64,000 nucleotides of DNA. It comes from Flavobacterium branchiicola. Its GTDB lineage: Bacteria > Bacteroidota > Bacteroidia > Flavobacteriales > Flavobacteriaceae. Below, piece after piece: positions 44,303 to 53,219 of this stretch. The notes beneath the pieces were generated by a model that saw only the letters and a program-made list of their open reading frames with translations, ran no database searches and was not told the origin of the DNA. The position numbers were made by a program, and so were the translations under genes. The stretch spans positions 679,378 to 743,377 of the forward strand of contig NZ_JAGYWA010000003.1 in the NCBI RefSeq assembly GCF_018383905.1, written 5' to 3'. Position 1 is the stretch's first letter, and each line of letters begins with the position of its first letter.

Positions 44303-44525
44303 GTAGATTTTGGTTTCTGAGGTTTGTTTTTTTTGTTAGTGGTTTTCAATTACAATTTGATTCTATAGCTAAGATAGGATTAATTTTAATTTTTCAATAT
44401 TAGTAAAATCTCTTAAAAAACACACATAACAAACACCTTATCAAGCATTTACATTTAATAAAAATTTATTGAATCAATATTTTTTTTACCTTTAATACCT
44501 TCCAACAACTTTTAAAAAAAATATT

Positions 44526-44945
44526 ATGAAAAAAAGACTATTGATTGTAATGGTTTTATTCGGAACCATTTCGTTTGTAAATGCACAAAGTGTAGGAGAT
44601 ATTACAAAAGCTGCCAGTAAAGCATCTACAACAGCAGCTCCTTCGTTTGATGTTGCTAGTATTTCTAATCAGGTTATGGGATTATTGAATCCTAAGTTGA
44701 AATTAACCGATGCGCAAAAACCTGCAGTTAATTCATTGGTAAATGAAGCTCTCAATAAAAAGAAAAGTATTTTACCAACAATGGCCACCGACAAATCGGG
44801 TTATAACTCAAAAATGACAGCCAACAGAGAGTCGTTTATTGCCAAAATGAAAAAGAATATAAGTCCCACACAATTTACAGCACTGACTGCTTTATTGCCA
44901 AAATCAGCTTCTGTAGTATCACCATTGGCACAAATGCTTTATTAA
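44526..44945 (+). CDS. Small exported hypothetical protein
   Basis: A 139-aa protein with signal peptide (MKKRLLIVMVLFGTISFVNA|QS). The mature part is helical: SNQVMGLLNPKLKLTDAQKP..VNSLVNEALNKKKSI (about 45-80) and a second 'SPTQFTALTALLPK' segment. The 'LTDAQ' phrase recalls the LTxxQ motif of Spy/CpxP-like periplasmic proteins, but the second copy is not clear. Function unknown. Monocistronic with a strong terminator. Confidence 0.7.
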   Translation: MKKRLLIVMVLFGTISFVNAQSVGDITKAASKASTTAAPSFDVASISNQVMGLLNPKLKLTDAQKPAVNSLVNEALNKKKSILPTMATDKSGYNSKMTANRESFIAKMKKNISPTQFTALTALLPKSASVVSPLAQMLY

Positions 44946-44956
44946 AGTAGTGAAAT

Positions 44957-44991
44957 AAAAAAAGCAAAATAGAATCTATTTTGCTTTTTTT
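44957..44991. terminator. Bidirectional terminator
   Basis: AAAAAAAGCAAAATAG / CTATTTTGCTTTTTTT perfect 16-bp stem with a 3-nt loop between the convergent genes ending at 44945 and 45040. Confidence 0.85.
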
Positions 44992-45039
44992 ATTTTGTTC
45001 TTATTTTGAGAAAATCCGATTCGAAAATCGAAAACACTT

Positions 45040-45591
45040 TTACATACTTTCTTCTAAATATGCAGCATCAAACTCCATTGTGTCCTGCACTTCGGCAGTT
45101 ACAGGCTTAGAAGCTTTAAGTGCATTAAATCTTTCCAACATTGCCGTTTCTTCCTCTTCTCCACTGAAATAAGGGAAAACATCCATAATTGGAGATTCTG
45201 AAATCGCCGGGATTGAGTACTCTCCCATTGAGTTTTTCATCACGTGAATTGTATTATCAAAAGCCTCTCTAACATCGTTGGCCTGAATCAGCATATACAT
45301 GTTTGTTTTTCTTTCTTTTCCGCTTTCTTCATCATAGGCAATCAAAGAAACTTTTGATTTAAACCAACGGTCTGCATTTTCAAACGGGTGTATTTCGGCA
45401 AAATTCGCCACTTTTATATTGGTGATTTTAAATTCTTCACTTATATAAGCAGCCATTTCTTCATTAATTCTTTTTTCAGCTTCTGTATAAGATATTGCAT
45501 CTACCAAATACGGCTCTGTTAAAACTTTTTGCCCTCCAGTCTCGTCCGTTTTTCTATATTTTACTTTGCATTCGTACCAAGTTGCGCTCAT
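45040..45591 (-). CDS. DUF4494 family protein
   Basis: A 183-aa cytosolic protein starting MSATWYECKVKYRKTDETGG and containing EPYLVDAISYTEAEKRINEE (about 26-45), FKITNIKVANFAEIHPFENAD, and KSKVSLIAYDEESGKERKTN. This is DUF4494, a conserved Bacteroidota family of unknown function also seen in phage genomes. The C-terminal 40 residues are acidic and poorly conserved-looking. No phage genes surround it here. Confidence 0.85.
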   Translation of the reverse strand: MSATWYECKVKYRKTDETGGQKVLTEPYLVDAISYTEAEKRINEEMAAYISEEFKITNIKVANFAEIHPFENADRWFKSKVSLIAYDEESGKERKTNMYMLIQANDVREAFDNTIHVMKNSMGEYSIPAISESPIMDVFPYFSGEEEETAMLERFNALKASKPVTAEVQDTMEFDAAYLEESM

Positions 45592-45726
45592 TTTTTTTAA
45601 TTTTTAAGGATGCCAAAGATAGATTTTACAACGAAATAATGTCTTAAAATATGAAATAGATATTCACAATTTACAGTTTCAGATAGTAATATTTTAATAT
45701 TCAGATATTTGTAAAAATTGATAAAA

Positions 45727-45759
45727 AAAACCTCGCTTACATTACATAAGCGAGGTTTT
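45727..45759 (-). terminator. Terminator of the histone-H1-like gene
   Basis: AAAACCTCGCTTA / TAAGCGAGGTTTT stem with a T-run on the minus strand, 22 bp after the stop at 45781. Confidence 0.8.
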
Positions 45760-45780
45760 GTTTTTGAATACGGTTACGTA

Positions 45781-45957
45781 TTATTTTTTTGATTCTTCGA
45801 TAGAAACTTTTCTGAATTCTTTCAAAAGTTTTTCAATTTCTAAAGTAGCTTTTCTAGCTCTTGGTCCAGCAGCTTTAACTCCTTTTTCAGTTAATGATTC
45901 TGCTTCAGTTCTGAATGCGTCAATCTCGGCGTTGATTTTTACTAATAGATCTTTCAT
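45781..45957 (-). CDS. Small histone-H1-like protein
   Basis: 58 aa from the ATG at 45957; the longer in-frame extension to 46047 has no protein character. The sequence MKDLLVKINAEIDAFRTEAE...GVKAAGPRARKATLEIEKLL is lysine/alanine/glutamate-rich and resembles the short Hc1/histone-H1-like proteins of Bacteroidota. Those proteins lack the long K/A-rich tail of the chlamydial histone-like protein. It may bind DNA, but the net charge is near neutral, so that is uncertain. Strong terminator behind. Confidence 0.78.
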   Translation of the reverse strand: MKDLLVKINAEIDAFRTEAESLTEKGVKAAGPRARKATLEIEKLLKEFRKVSIEESKK

Positions 45958-46425
45958 GCTTATACTTGTTAAATTAAGGCGCAAAATTAAAAGTTTGCTT
46001 GAACTATAACGCACGTTTAGTGTTAAAATTATAACTGTTTTAGCCAATTGAGTTAATAAAAACTTAACCTTAATTCTTTAAATCTAAAAATCAATGGATT
46101 ACAAAAATCAATACATCACTTTTTTTCGAATATTTTTCAAAATTTACCGCTCATAGTACTTCATATGTGCATTGTGACACCTATTTCTGTCTTATTTCGT
46201 AAGAACTTCCTTCCTTTGCAGAATAAGATTCTATAATTTGTTTTAAGGAACTAGCAATCCGTTGATGCTTTCTGTTGATGCTTTCTGTTGATTCATTTCA
46301 AAACCGCTTTTGGGCAAAAGAAATTATCTTTAAAAAAAAGTAGGATATTGAGCAACCGATATCCTACTTGTAAAAAATGAATTAATAAACAACTTCTTGT
46401 AAAATCAAATTTTCATATGCCTTAA
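45958..46425. other. 468-bp spacer with a terminator hairpin
   Basis: No gene. A hairpin AAGTAGGATAT (46339-46349) / ATATCCTACTT (46359-46369) followed on the minus strand by T residues serves the gene ending at 46426. A 13-bp tandem repeat, GTTGATGCTTTCT, occurs twice plus a partial copy at 46261-46293. Confidence 0.6.
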
Positions 46426-46875
46426 CTAAGTTAAATGAAACAGTGCTTTATAAAGATTTTGAAATTGAGTCTGATAAATTGGGGGATTTAAAAAACTAAC
46501 TTCATTATCCTTATTACAAAAAGGCACATTGCTCTTTAGATACATTTTTAATTCATTTATTATCTCTGGTTTTGTTTTAGCGTTATCCAATACAATTACA
46601 TTAAGTATCTCATTCAAAAAAGATAAGGTATTATGCAATTGCTTATTAAATAAGCATACCAAAACATTTTTTCCTTTATTTTCTAATTTCAAGAATTGTA
46701 AAATTTCAGTTTTATCATAAACAACGAAAATTGAGCGATCATAATGAAACGATTCATTTTCATTTTTCAGCAAAAATGATTCATCAACAAAATCAAACTC
46801 ATCCTTAAATTTTCTTTTAAACATTTTTAAAAAAACACCTTTGCTATCGCGTACTAAAATTTTCTCTTTTTCCAT
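46426..46875 (-). CDS. Hypothetical cytosolic protein
   Basis: 149 aa, no signal peptide. The alternation ILVRDSKGVFLKMFKR / RSIFVVYDKTEILQFLKLE / NVLVCLFNKQLHNTLSFL / VIVLDNAKTKPEIINELKMY suggests a degenerate receiver-like alpha/beta fold: five strands with hydrophobic cores, but no phosphorylatable Asp pair. I do not recognise a family. Own terminator at 46339. Confidence 0.6.
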   Translation of the reverse strand: MEKEKILVRDSKGVFLKMFKRKFKDEFDFVDESFLLKNENESFHYDRSIFVVYDKTEILQFLKLENKGKNVLVCLFNKQLHNTLSFLNEILNVIVLDNAKTKPEIINELKMYLKSNVPFCNKDNEVSFLNPPIYQTQFQNLYKALFHLT

Positions 46876-47073
46876 TATTCCCTTAAAATTTTGTCTTTTT
46901 TATTATCCATTAAAAAAATCAAAATATCATTTACAGTATTATTAATCAATAACTTAAACATTATACAAAGGTAAAGGCGAAAAAACCTCTCAAATTGCCC
47001 AATAAGACATAAAACAGTCATTATAAGCTTTTTATTCTATAAAACTCTAAATAAACAGAGTACCAATATTTCG

Positions 47074-47607
47074 TTAAACTTTAATTACAGGTCTTACATT
47101 ACTATCCACAAAAGCAATTAATTCATCTATATTTCTGCCATTATTCTGCTTATTAGAAATAGAGATTATATAGTTGTTTTTTTCCTTAATATAAAGAAAG
47201 AAAAAATCCTTAGTCAAAATTGCATTTTCAATCTGACTCCATTTATGAGTTATGTCACCTAAAGGCGAACGAATGTATATAAATGAATTTGTAAAGTTGA
47301 ATTTGTATTTATTAAAATACTTATCAATTTTTGCAAGTTTCTTTATTAGTTGAAATATAATTCTGCAGATTGTACTAACAAATGAATACTGAAGTAAAAA
47401 AAACAAGATAACGAGCGTAAGATTTCTAATTATCCAGGTAATAAAATCGGTATCAAAACTTAAACTAAAAAAAAATAATACAAACAAGAGTACAAAAGAA
47501 AATATCCTGACTTTATCCTCATAAAAGTTTCTAAAATACATCTTATTTAATTTACGTATTTCAACAGGATTTAATTTAAACTCCAAAGAAAATTTAGAAT
47601 CGATCAT
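47074..47607 (-). CDS. YcxB-like membrane protein
   Basis: A 177-aa protein with N-terminal FSLEFKLNPVEIRKLNKMYF, two membrane helices (IFSFVLLFVLFFFSLSF, about 35-51, and FITWIIRNLTLVILFFLLQY, about 55-74) and a C-terminal soluble region with YKFNFTNSFIYIRSPLGDITHKWSQIENAILTKDFFFLYI. The 'W..I..........F.LY' pattern is typical of YcxB-like C-termini. The family is found across bacteria with no defined function. Monocistronic. Confidence 0.72.
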   Translation of the reverse strand: MIDSKFSLEFKLNPVEIRKLNKMYFRNFYEDKVRIFSFVLLFVLFFFSLSFDTDFITWIIRNLTLVILFFLLQYSFVSTICRIIFQLIKKLAKIDKYFNKYKFNFTNSFIYIRSPLGDITHKWSQIENAILTKDFFFLYIKEKNNYIISISNKQNNGRNIDELIAFVDSNVRPVIKV

Positions 47608-47980
47608 ATTGATTGCTATTTTGTTGTTCAGTAAATAGTAAAAAACAGTTAAGAGCTTTTTTTTATTTTATACGATTCAAAGTTAATTCTGTCTACCTTA
47701 ATCGATAAACCCTTAAACATTTTTATAGTATCAGGATAAGACTTTTTGCTGAAATTTTGCTCTCTATCTATTAGAAAACAAATACTGTTTTTTATCTATA
47801 AAATTTACTTTTAAAAACACCACGATAAGTCAAAAATATATCACAATAAGACACAATAAATAGCTTATATCTTATTTGTTTACAACAAGTTAACAATAAC
47901 ATATCTTTAATATATATTAGTCAAATATTTAATTACTTTTGCCGCCAAAGTCAACATAAATATAGATAATTTCCTATAAA
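47608..47980. promoter_or_regulatory. Divergent spacer with the histidine-kinase promoter
   Basis: No gene. At 47934-47941 TACTTTTG matches TAnnTTTG, about 40 bp upstream of the kinase start. No good TTG at the -33 position is seen. The rest is AT-rich without hairpins. Confidence 0.5.
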
Positions 47981-49072
47981 ATGAAACAAAAACAAACCAA
48001 GGAAAAACTCAAAGAGAGAGTAAAAGAATTAACCTGTCTCTACGAAATTTCTGAAACGATATCAAAATCAAATTTCTTTGAAGAAACGATCTTAAAAAAA
48101 ATACTAGAGAGCGTAAAAAATGCCTGGAAATTTAATCATGAAGCAATTGTCGAAATTCAAATCCCTAAATATCATATCACTACATCACCATTACCAGATT
48201 ACACTGTATTTCAAATTAGCTTGATAAATTCTTCCAATATTGACTCCGGTTATATCAAGGTTCACTATCCTGCCGACCAATTTAATTTAACACATTTTCT
48301 CGCAGATGAGCAAAAACTTTTAAATGTAATTGCAGTGGAAATAAGCAGTTACATAGAAAAATTTGAGACTCTAAATAAAAAGGCCTCACTCGAGAGAACC
48401 CTTGAACACATTGACAGACTATCTATTCTTCATAAAACTGCAGCCGCAATTGCCCATGAACTTAATACCCCATTGGGAAATATTTTAGGCTATGCAGAAC
48501 TGATTAAATTAACCAATAATGATCCTGAAATTGACTCTGATATTACCACCATTATCGACTCAGCAATTTATTCTCGTGAAATTGTTAAAAAATTAATGTT
48601 TTTTTCCTGCGAAATGGCATATCAGTCAAAAATTCAGGAAATAAAACCTGTCATTACTTTTGCATTCACTTTTCTGAAGCAAAATTTTCAGAAGAAAAAA
48701 ATAAAAAGTGAATTAATTTTTAATAATACTGTTTCAAAAATAAAAATTGATTCGGTTCAAATAAAGCAAGTTCTTTTCAATTTATTAATAAATGCAATAC
48801 AAGCATCAGAAGAAGGAAGCAGCATTAAAACGATTATCGAAAATGATACCGAAAATCTATTTATAAGAATTGAAGATCAAGGACATGGAATACCTCTGGA
48901 AATCAGACAACAAATATTTGAACCTTTTTTTTCTACAAAAAACAGCAATACGGGCTCAGGTTTAGGTTTAAGTCTTGTTGACGGAATCGTAAAAAATCAT
49001 AATGGAGAAATAACCATTACAAACAATTACCCCACAGGTACTATTTTTCAAATACGCTTACCGATAACTTAA
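47981..49072 (+). CDS. Sensor histidine kinase (NtrB type)
   Basis: A 363-aa soluble histidine kinase. The N-terminal ~130 residues are a GAF-like sensor region (LYEISETISKSNFFEETILK). Next is the phospho-acceptor helix AAAIAHELNTPLGNILGYAE (H159), then the ATPase domain: N-box FNLLINAIQASEEG, G1 IEDQGHGIPLE, F-box IFEPFFSTKNSNTGSGLGLSLV. No membrane segments, so it senses a cytoplasmic signal. It is followed 8 bp later by an NtrC-family response regulator, its evident partner. Confidence 0.92.
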   Translation: MKQKQTKEKLKERVKELTCLYEISETISKSNFFEETILKKILESVKNAWKFNHEAIVEIQIPKYHITTSPLPDYTVFQISLINSSNIDSGYIKVHYPADQFNLTHFLADEQKLLNVIAVEISSYIEKFETLNKKASLERTLEHIDRLSILHKTAAAIAHELNTPLGNILGYAELIKLTNNDPEIDSDITTIIDSAIYSREIVKKLMFFSCEMAYQSKIQEIKPVITFAFTFLKQNFQKKKIKSELIFNNTVSKIKIDSVQIKQVLFNLLINAIQASEEGSSIKTIIENDTENLFIRIEDQGHGIPLEIRQQIFEPFFSTKNSNTGSGLGLSLVDGIVKNHNGEITITNNYPTGTIFQIRLPIT

Positions 49073-49080
49073 AATTTAAA

Positions 49081-50397
49081 ATGAAATTAAACAAAGAAAA
49101 TATACTTATAGTAGATGATAATTTCGAGATGCTAAATATTTTACAACGCACCATAAAAGCATTAAATTATCACACCTATAAGGCTTCGTCTGTTAATGAA
49201 GCCATAGAAGTTTTAAAAAGTAACTCAATAGATCTGCTTATAACAGATCTTGATATGCCAGAAATTAATGGTATCGAATTATTAAAGTACACCAAAGAGC
49301 ACTTTCCGTTTTTATCCAAACTGGTTGTTACAGGAATGCCATCGATAGATAATGTGATAACCTCTTTAAAATCGGGCGCTGTAGATTATATTACAAAACC
49401 TTTTACAAACAGCGAGCTTATTACAGCAATTAAAGGTTCTCTCTCAAAACCCATCATTTCTGATAATCCTGTTGTAAGTGAACAAAACTCTTATGCAGAA
49501 ATTATTGGTCATTCTTCACACTTCAAGAATTTAATTGATGTTATCAAAAGGGTACAAAATAATAATGTAAATATATTAATAGAAGGCGAAAGCGGAACCG
49601 GAAAAGAACTTATTGCCAAAGCAATTCATTATCAGGGCAATCTGGCAAAAATGCCTTTTATCTCTGTTAATTGCGGAGGTCTGCCCGAAAGCTTAATGGA
49701 ATCTGAATTATTTGGACATGTTAAAGGAGCTTTTACAGGCGCATCAGAATCAAAAATAGGCTTATTTCAGGCGGCATCTGGTGGTACAATTTTTCTGGAC
49801 GAAATAGGAAATGCGCCAATGGCAATTCAAACAAGACTTTTACGTGTATTACAAGAAAAGGAAATCACTCGAATTGGGGCTACAAATCCGGAAAAAATAA
49901 ATGTAAGAATCATTTCTGCTACCAACAGTAATCTCAATGAAATGGTTTTAAAAGGTACTTTCAGAGAAGATTTATACTATCGAATTAATGTAATAAACAT
50001 TAAAACCACCCCACTGCGCGAAAGAGAAGAAGATATTTTATTACTCGCAAAAACTTTTATTGATAAATATGCTGTTGAATTTAATAAGCCTAAAATAATA
50101 TTGGATGAAAAAGTTTCCAGTATCCTAAAGCGCTATGAATGGCCAGGAAATGTACGAGAGTTGGAAAATTTAATACAGCGAATGATTATCATGAGCGATG
50201 AAATCATTACCCTTAAAAGCGTACCCGAACACTTAAAATATCATATACCCCAGCAACCCGATTTTTTAAAGTCTTTAAAAGAATATGAAAAAGAGCAAAT
50301 TGTAAAGGTGCTTAATGCAGTTGGCAACAACAAAACAAAAGCGGCAAAAATTCTAAAAATAGACCGTAAGACTTTAAATCAAAAGATTATCGATTAA
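49081..50397 (+). CDS. NtrC-family sigma-54-dependent response regulator
   Basis: 438 aa. Receiver domain 1-120 with phospho-acceptor D56 in LLITDLDMPEINGIELL and lysine in VDYITKPF. The AAA+ domain has Walker A GESGTGKELIAKAIH (169-183), sigma-54-contacting GAFTGA (216-221), Walker B GGTIFLDEI (234-242) and arginine-finger region FREDLYYRINVINI. The C-terminal Fis-type helix-turn-helix is NNKTKAAKILKIDRKTLNQK. All elements are present, so a competent enhancer-binding activator. Targets unknown; -24/-12 promoters were not found nearby by eye. Confidence 0.95.
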   Translation: MKLNKENILIVDDNFEMLNILQRTIKALNYHTYKASSVNEAIEVLKSNSIDLLITDLDMPEINGIELLKYTKEHFPFLSKLVVTGMPSIDNVITSLKSGAVDYITKPFTNSELITAIKGSLSKPIISDNPVVSEQNSYAEIIGHSSHFKNLIDVIKRVQNNNVNILIEGESGTGKELIAKAIHYQGNLAKMPFISVNCGGLPESLMESELFGHVKGAFTGASESKIGLFQAASGGTIFLDEIGNAPMAIQTRLLRVLQEKEITRIGATNPEKINVRIISATNSNLNEMVLKGTFREDLYYRINVINIKTTPLREREEDILLLAKTFIDKYAVEFNKPKIILDEKVSSILKRYEWPGNVRELENLIQRMIIMSDEIITLKSVPEHLKYHIPQQPDFLKSLKEYEKEQIVKVLNAVGNNKTKAAKILKIDRKTLNQKIID

Positions 50398-50831
50398 ATC
50401 TATTCTACAAGATACTGATCTTAAAATAATAATAAGGAGGCTTTGTAGTCTCCTTATTTATTTCACATTACAACACTTCGAAGCTATCGCCAAAAACGAG
50501 TATAAATTCCTCAACTAAGAGAAATTTCCCTACAATAAAAAAAGACAATACAATTACAAGATATAGTATATCCTTAATTATAAGCAACATAACAAATCTA
50601 AAAAGAAAATGGCACTTGTATTGCTAATTAAAGTTTAAAAAACAACAGAATAAGACTACAATTTTATTATCCTGTTACTATTAAAAAAACTAGTTATGAC
50701 TACTCTACTATATAATGATACTGATTAATTAGCCTTCAAATTGAGTCAAAACATTAAAACCTCAAAATCAACAAATTATAATATTATTAACAAAAAATTA
50801 TTAACTTTAATACTGCCAAAAACAAATACCT
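50398..50831. other. 434-bp spacer with terminator
   Basis: AATAAGGAG (50431-50439) / CTCCTTATT (50450-50458) hairpin ends the kinase/regulator operon. The remaining ~370 bp is AT-rich and unassigned. It presumably contains the promoter for the first AraC-type gene, although no clear TAnnTTTG is visible. Confidence 0.5.
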
Positions 50832-51812
50832 GTGAAAACAATCGAACATTCTTATGGTGCAGATTTATCCTGGCCACAAAATTTAGCTCACCAATTTGGT
50901 GGAAAAGTAGAAGGAAACTTCATTATTGTTCCGGAAGATATTCAAACAGGCACACGCTATTTTCTCGAAATTGAGCCTGGCATAGTTGCTTATTATATCG
51001 ATGTTGAATACAATCGTAATTTACATTTAATACAAAAAAATATCAACAAAGATTTTGTTGGCTATTACTACAATCTCACCGATGGTGAAGCTACAGTAAA
51101 TACCCATAATTTCATGTACAATGTTAGTCGCTGGCAATATAACTTGTCAATTATTGACTCTTCTTTAGATTCCGATTATAATGTAAAAAAAGGGAGTAAG
51201 ACCTATGCTTTAATCATATTTGTAAAAAAAGACATTATTGAAAATTACACCAAAAAAAATAATATTCCTTTACCTGATGTCTCTCAAATAGTTGATCCGG
51301 CCAAAAATACCATGATTCGATTTGACAGGATGAGCAGTGAAAGTTATCATTTACTTGATGATTTAAGAAAATTAAAGATCGGTGGACCTATTTTTAACCT
51401 TCATCTTACCGGAACTGTTCATTTGCTAATTTCTAATTATCTTAAAAAAGTTTCTACGAAACGCATTATTATGCAAACTGTTAATCAACAGGATTTAGCA
51501 CAAATTATCTCTATACAAATGAGTTTAATTAAAAATATAGAAAATCATTTCCCAAGTATTAAATCTCTTGCAGAAAATGCTAACATGTCTGAATCAAAGT
51601 TCAAAAATTTGTTTCATAAAATTACCGGGGACACCCCCAATGTCTTCTTTATGGAAAACAAATTACTTCTTGCAAAAGAGCTCCTGGAAAAAAAGCAATT
51701 ATCAATATCGCAAGTCTCAGACCAACTTAATTTTACAAACAACTCTTATTTTGCTTCAAAATTTAAAGAGTACTTCGGTTTGTCTCCAAAAATTTTTGTA
51801 AAAGAATTATAA
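50832..51812 (+). CDS. AraC-family regulator, first paralogue
   Basis: A 326-aa protein from a GTG at 50832. The N-terminal ~215 residues are a sensor-like region with the motif IIVPEDIQTGTRYFLEIEPG (about 37-56) and a beta-rich core. The C-terminal ~100 residues are an AraC helix-turn-helix: KSLAENANMSESKFKNLFHKI (about 245-265) and LSISQVSDQLNFTNNSYFASKFKEYFGLSPKIF. The N-terminal part aligns with the next gene (IIL.PENIGQGHAYF..IN.G), so they are paralogues. Lies 434 bp downstream of the NtrC-type operon. Confidence 0.85.
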   Translation: MKTIEHSYGADLSWPQNLAHQFGGKVEGNFIIVPEDIQTGTRYFLEIEPGIVAYYIDVEYNRNLHLIQKNINKDFVGYYYNLTDGEATVNTHNFMYNVSRWQYNLSIIDSSLDSDYNVKKGSKTYALIIFVKKDIIENYTKKNNIPLPDVSQIVDPAKNTMIRFDRMSSESYHLLDDLRKLKIGGPIFNLHLTGTVHLLISNYLKKVSTKRIIMQTVNQQDLAQIISIQMSLIKNIENHFPSIKSLAENANMSESKFKNLFHKITGDTPNVFFMENKLLLAKELLEKKQLSISQVSDQLNFTNNSYFASKFKEYFGLSPKIFVKEL

Positions 51813-51831
51813 GATCGTTTTTCAACTTAAT

Positions 51832-52836
51832 ATGAATGAACCCTTATTTATGAAAAAAGTAAATCATTATTTTAGTTTAACACCAGAATGGTTAGAAGTT
51901 TTAGCAGAGCAAGTTGATACTCAAGTTATTGACAATAAAATAATTCTTTTCCCGGAAAATATTGGACAGGGTCATGCGTATTTTACCCAAATTAATTCGG
52001 GTATCTCTGTTTTTTTTCTCGACTTATCTCTCAATATTCCTTTAAAAATAACCCGTGAAAGCTCTCCTAATGAATTGTTTGTTTTTCATTATGAATTAAG
52101 TCAACACGTTAATCTGATTAAAATAAATAATGAAGACTACAAGATTGGTTCTTTTGACCAACTAGACCTTGCGATTATTGATAATGAAATAACAAGTGCT
52201 TATAAACCATCTATAAACGAAAGAACATTTGCTGTGCGCATACTTGTAAGCAAAAGCTTATTAGGTGATTTTATTAAAAAGTATCCTAAAATTGAATATA
52301 AAGAGGATCGTAAAAACAGATCACCTGAAGCTTTCTACCATTATGGAAATATTGATAGTAACAGCGCGTTATTATTAAAATCTATTAAATCAAAAAATAT
52401 ACACGATTTGTCTTTTGATTCTTATTTAAAAGGAATCTCTTTAAAATTACTAGGTAATTTCTTCGGTAAATTCTATGACACTGAAAATAAAAATGGTTCA
52501 TTAACGCAAGTTGAAAATGATGCTATTAATAAAACGCGGGATTATTTGCTTTCAAATTTATATGGTCCGTTTCCTTCCGTGATATTTTTAGCTGCTATGG
52601 CAGGGATGTCTGAATCTAAATATAAAATGTCTTTTAAGAAAAGTCTTGATATGACTCCAAATAATTTCTTTATCAAAGAAAAGATGTCACTTGGAAGAAA
52701 CCTTCTAAAAAGTGGTAAATTTCATACTTTAACAGAAATAATGTATGAACTTAATTACAGTAAATTGAGTTATTTTTCATCAAAATATTTTGAACTTTTT
52801 GGCTGTAAGCCAATTGATGATTTCGTAAAAAAGTAG
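51832..52836 (+). CDS. AraC-family regulator, second paralogue
   Basis: A 334-aa protein; the alternative Met at 51850 (MKKVNHYFSLTPEW) is possible. Same layout as the preceding regulator: sensor-like N-terminus with IILFPENIGQGHAYFTQINS (about 41-60), AraC domain at the C-terminus with SVIFLAAMAGMSESKYKMSFKK and LTEIMYELNYSKLSYFSSKYFELFGCKP. Its start lies 19 bp after the previous stop, so the two are cotranscribed. A two-paralogue pair of this kind may have arisen by tandem duplication and could heterodimerise. Confidence 0.85.
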   Translation: MNEPLFMKKVNHYFSLTPEWLEVLAEQVDTQVIDNKIILFPENIGQGHAYFTQINSGISVFFLDLSLNIPLKITRESSPNELFVFHYELSQHVNLIKINNEDYKIGSFDQLDLAIIDNEITSAYKPSINERTFAVRILVSKSLLGDFIKKYPKIEYKEDRKNRSPEAFYHYGNIDSNSALLLKSIKSKNIHDLSFDSYLKGISLKLLGNFFGKFYDTENKNGSLTQVENDAINKTRDYLLSNLYGPFPSVIFLAAMAGMSESKYKMSFKKSLDMTPNNFFIKEKMSLGRNLLKSGKFHTLTEIMYELNYSKLSYFSSKYFELFGCKPIDDFVKK

Positions 52837-53082
52837 GAGTGCATCATTAATATTCTTTCAAAAACTGCTACTTACACTCCCCGATTTTTTAATTCAAAAC
52901 TGTTTTCTAGCACTTACTTTTATTGCTAAAATTTTGATCTGTTAAACATTATTCGTTTTTATTAGCCTCAAAACAAGGGAAATTGTGGCTATATATAAAT
53001 AAAGTATTTTTTGTTAATTGTAAGGTCTTTAAAATTGTATTCCTGATCAAATTAACCATCCCCAATAAATTTTTATAAACAA

Positions 53083-53122
53083 AAATATCCCAATTGCAGG
53101 CTAGACCGCAATCGGGATATTT
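53083..53122. terminator. Bidirectional terminator
   Basis: AAATATCCCAATTGC / GCAATCGGGATATTT stem with a single mismatch, in the 383-bp gap between the convergent genes ending at 52836 and 53220. The rest of the gap shows nothing. Confidence 0.7.
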
Positions 53123-53219
53123 TATTTAACTAATCTATTTTATTTTTATATTTCAGTCTCTTACGTGATCATTTTACCACAGTTATCAACCAAAATTCAC
53201 ATGTCAAAAACTTTTTTTA

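Noticed and set aside
46261..46293. Short 13-bp tandem repeat as an iteron-type origin
   Set aside because: Only two full copies, no replication gene and no DnaA-box cluster nearby.
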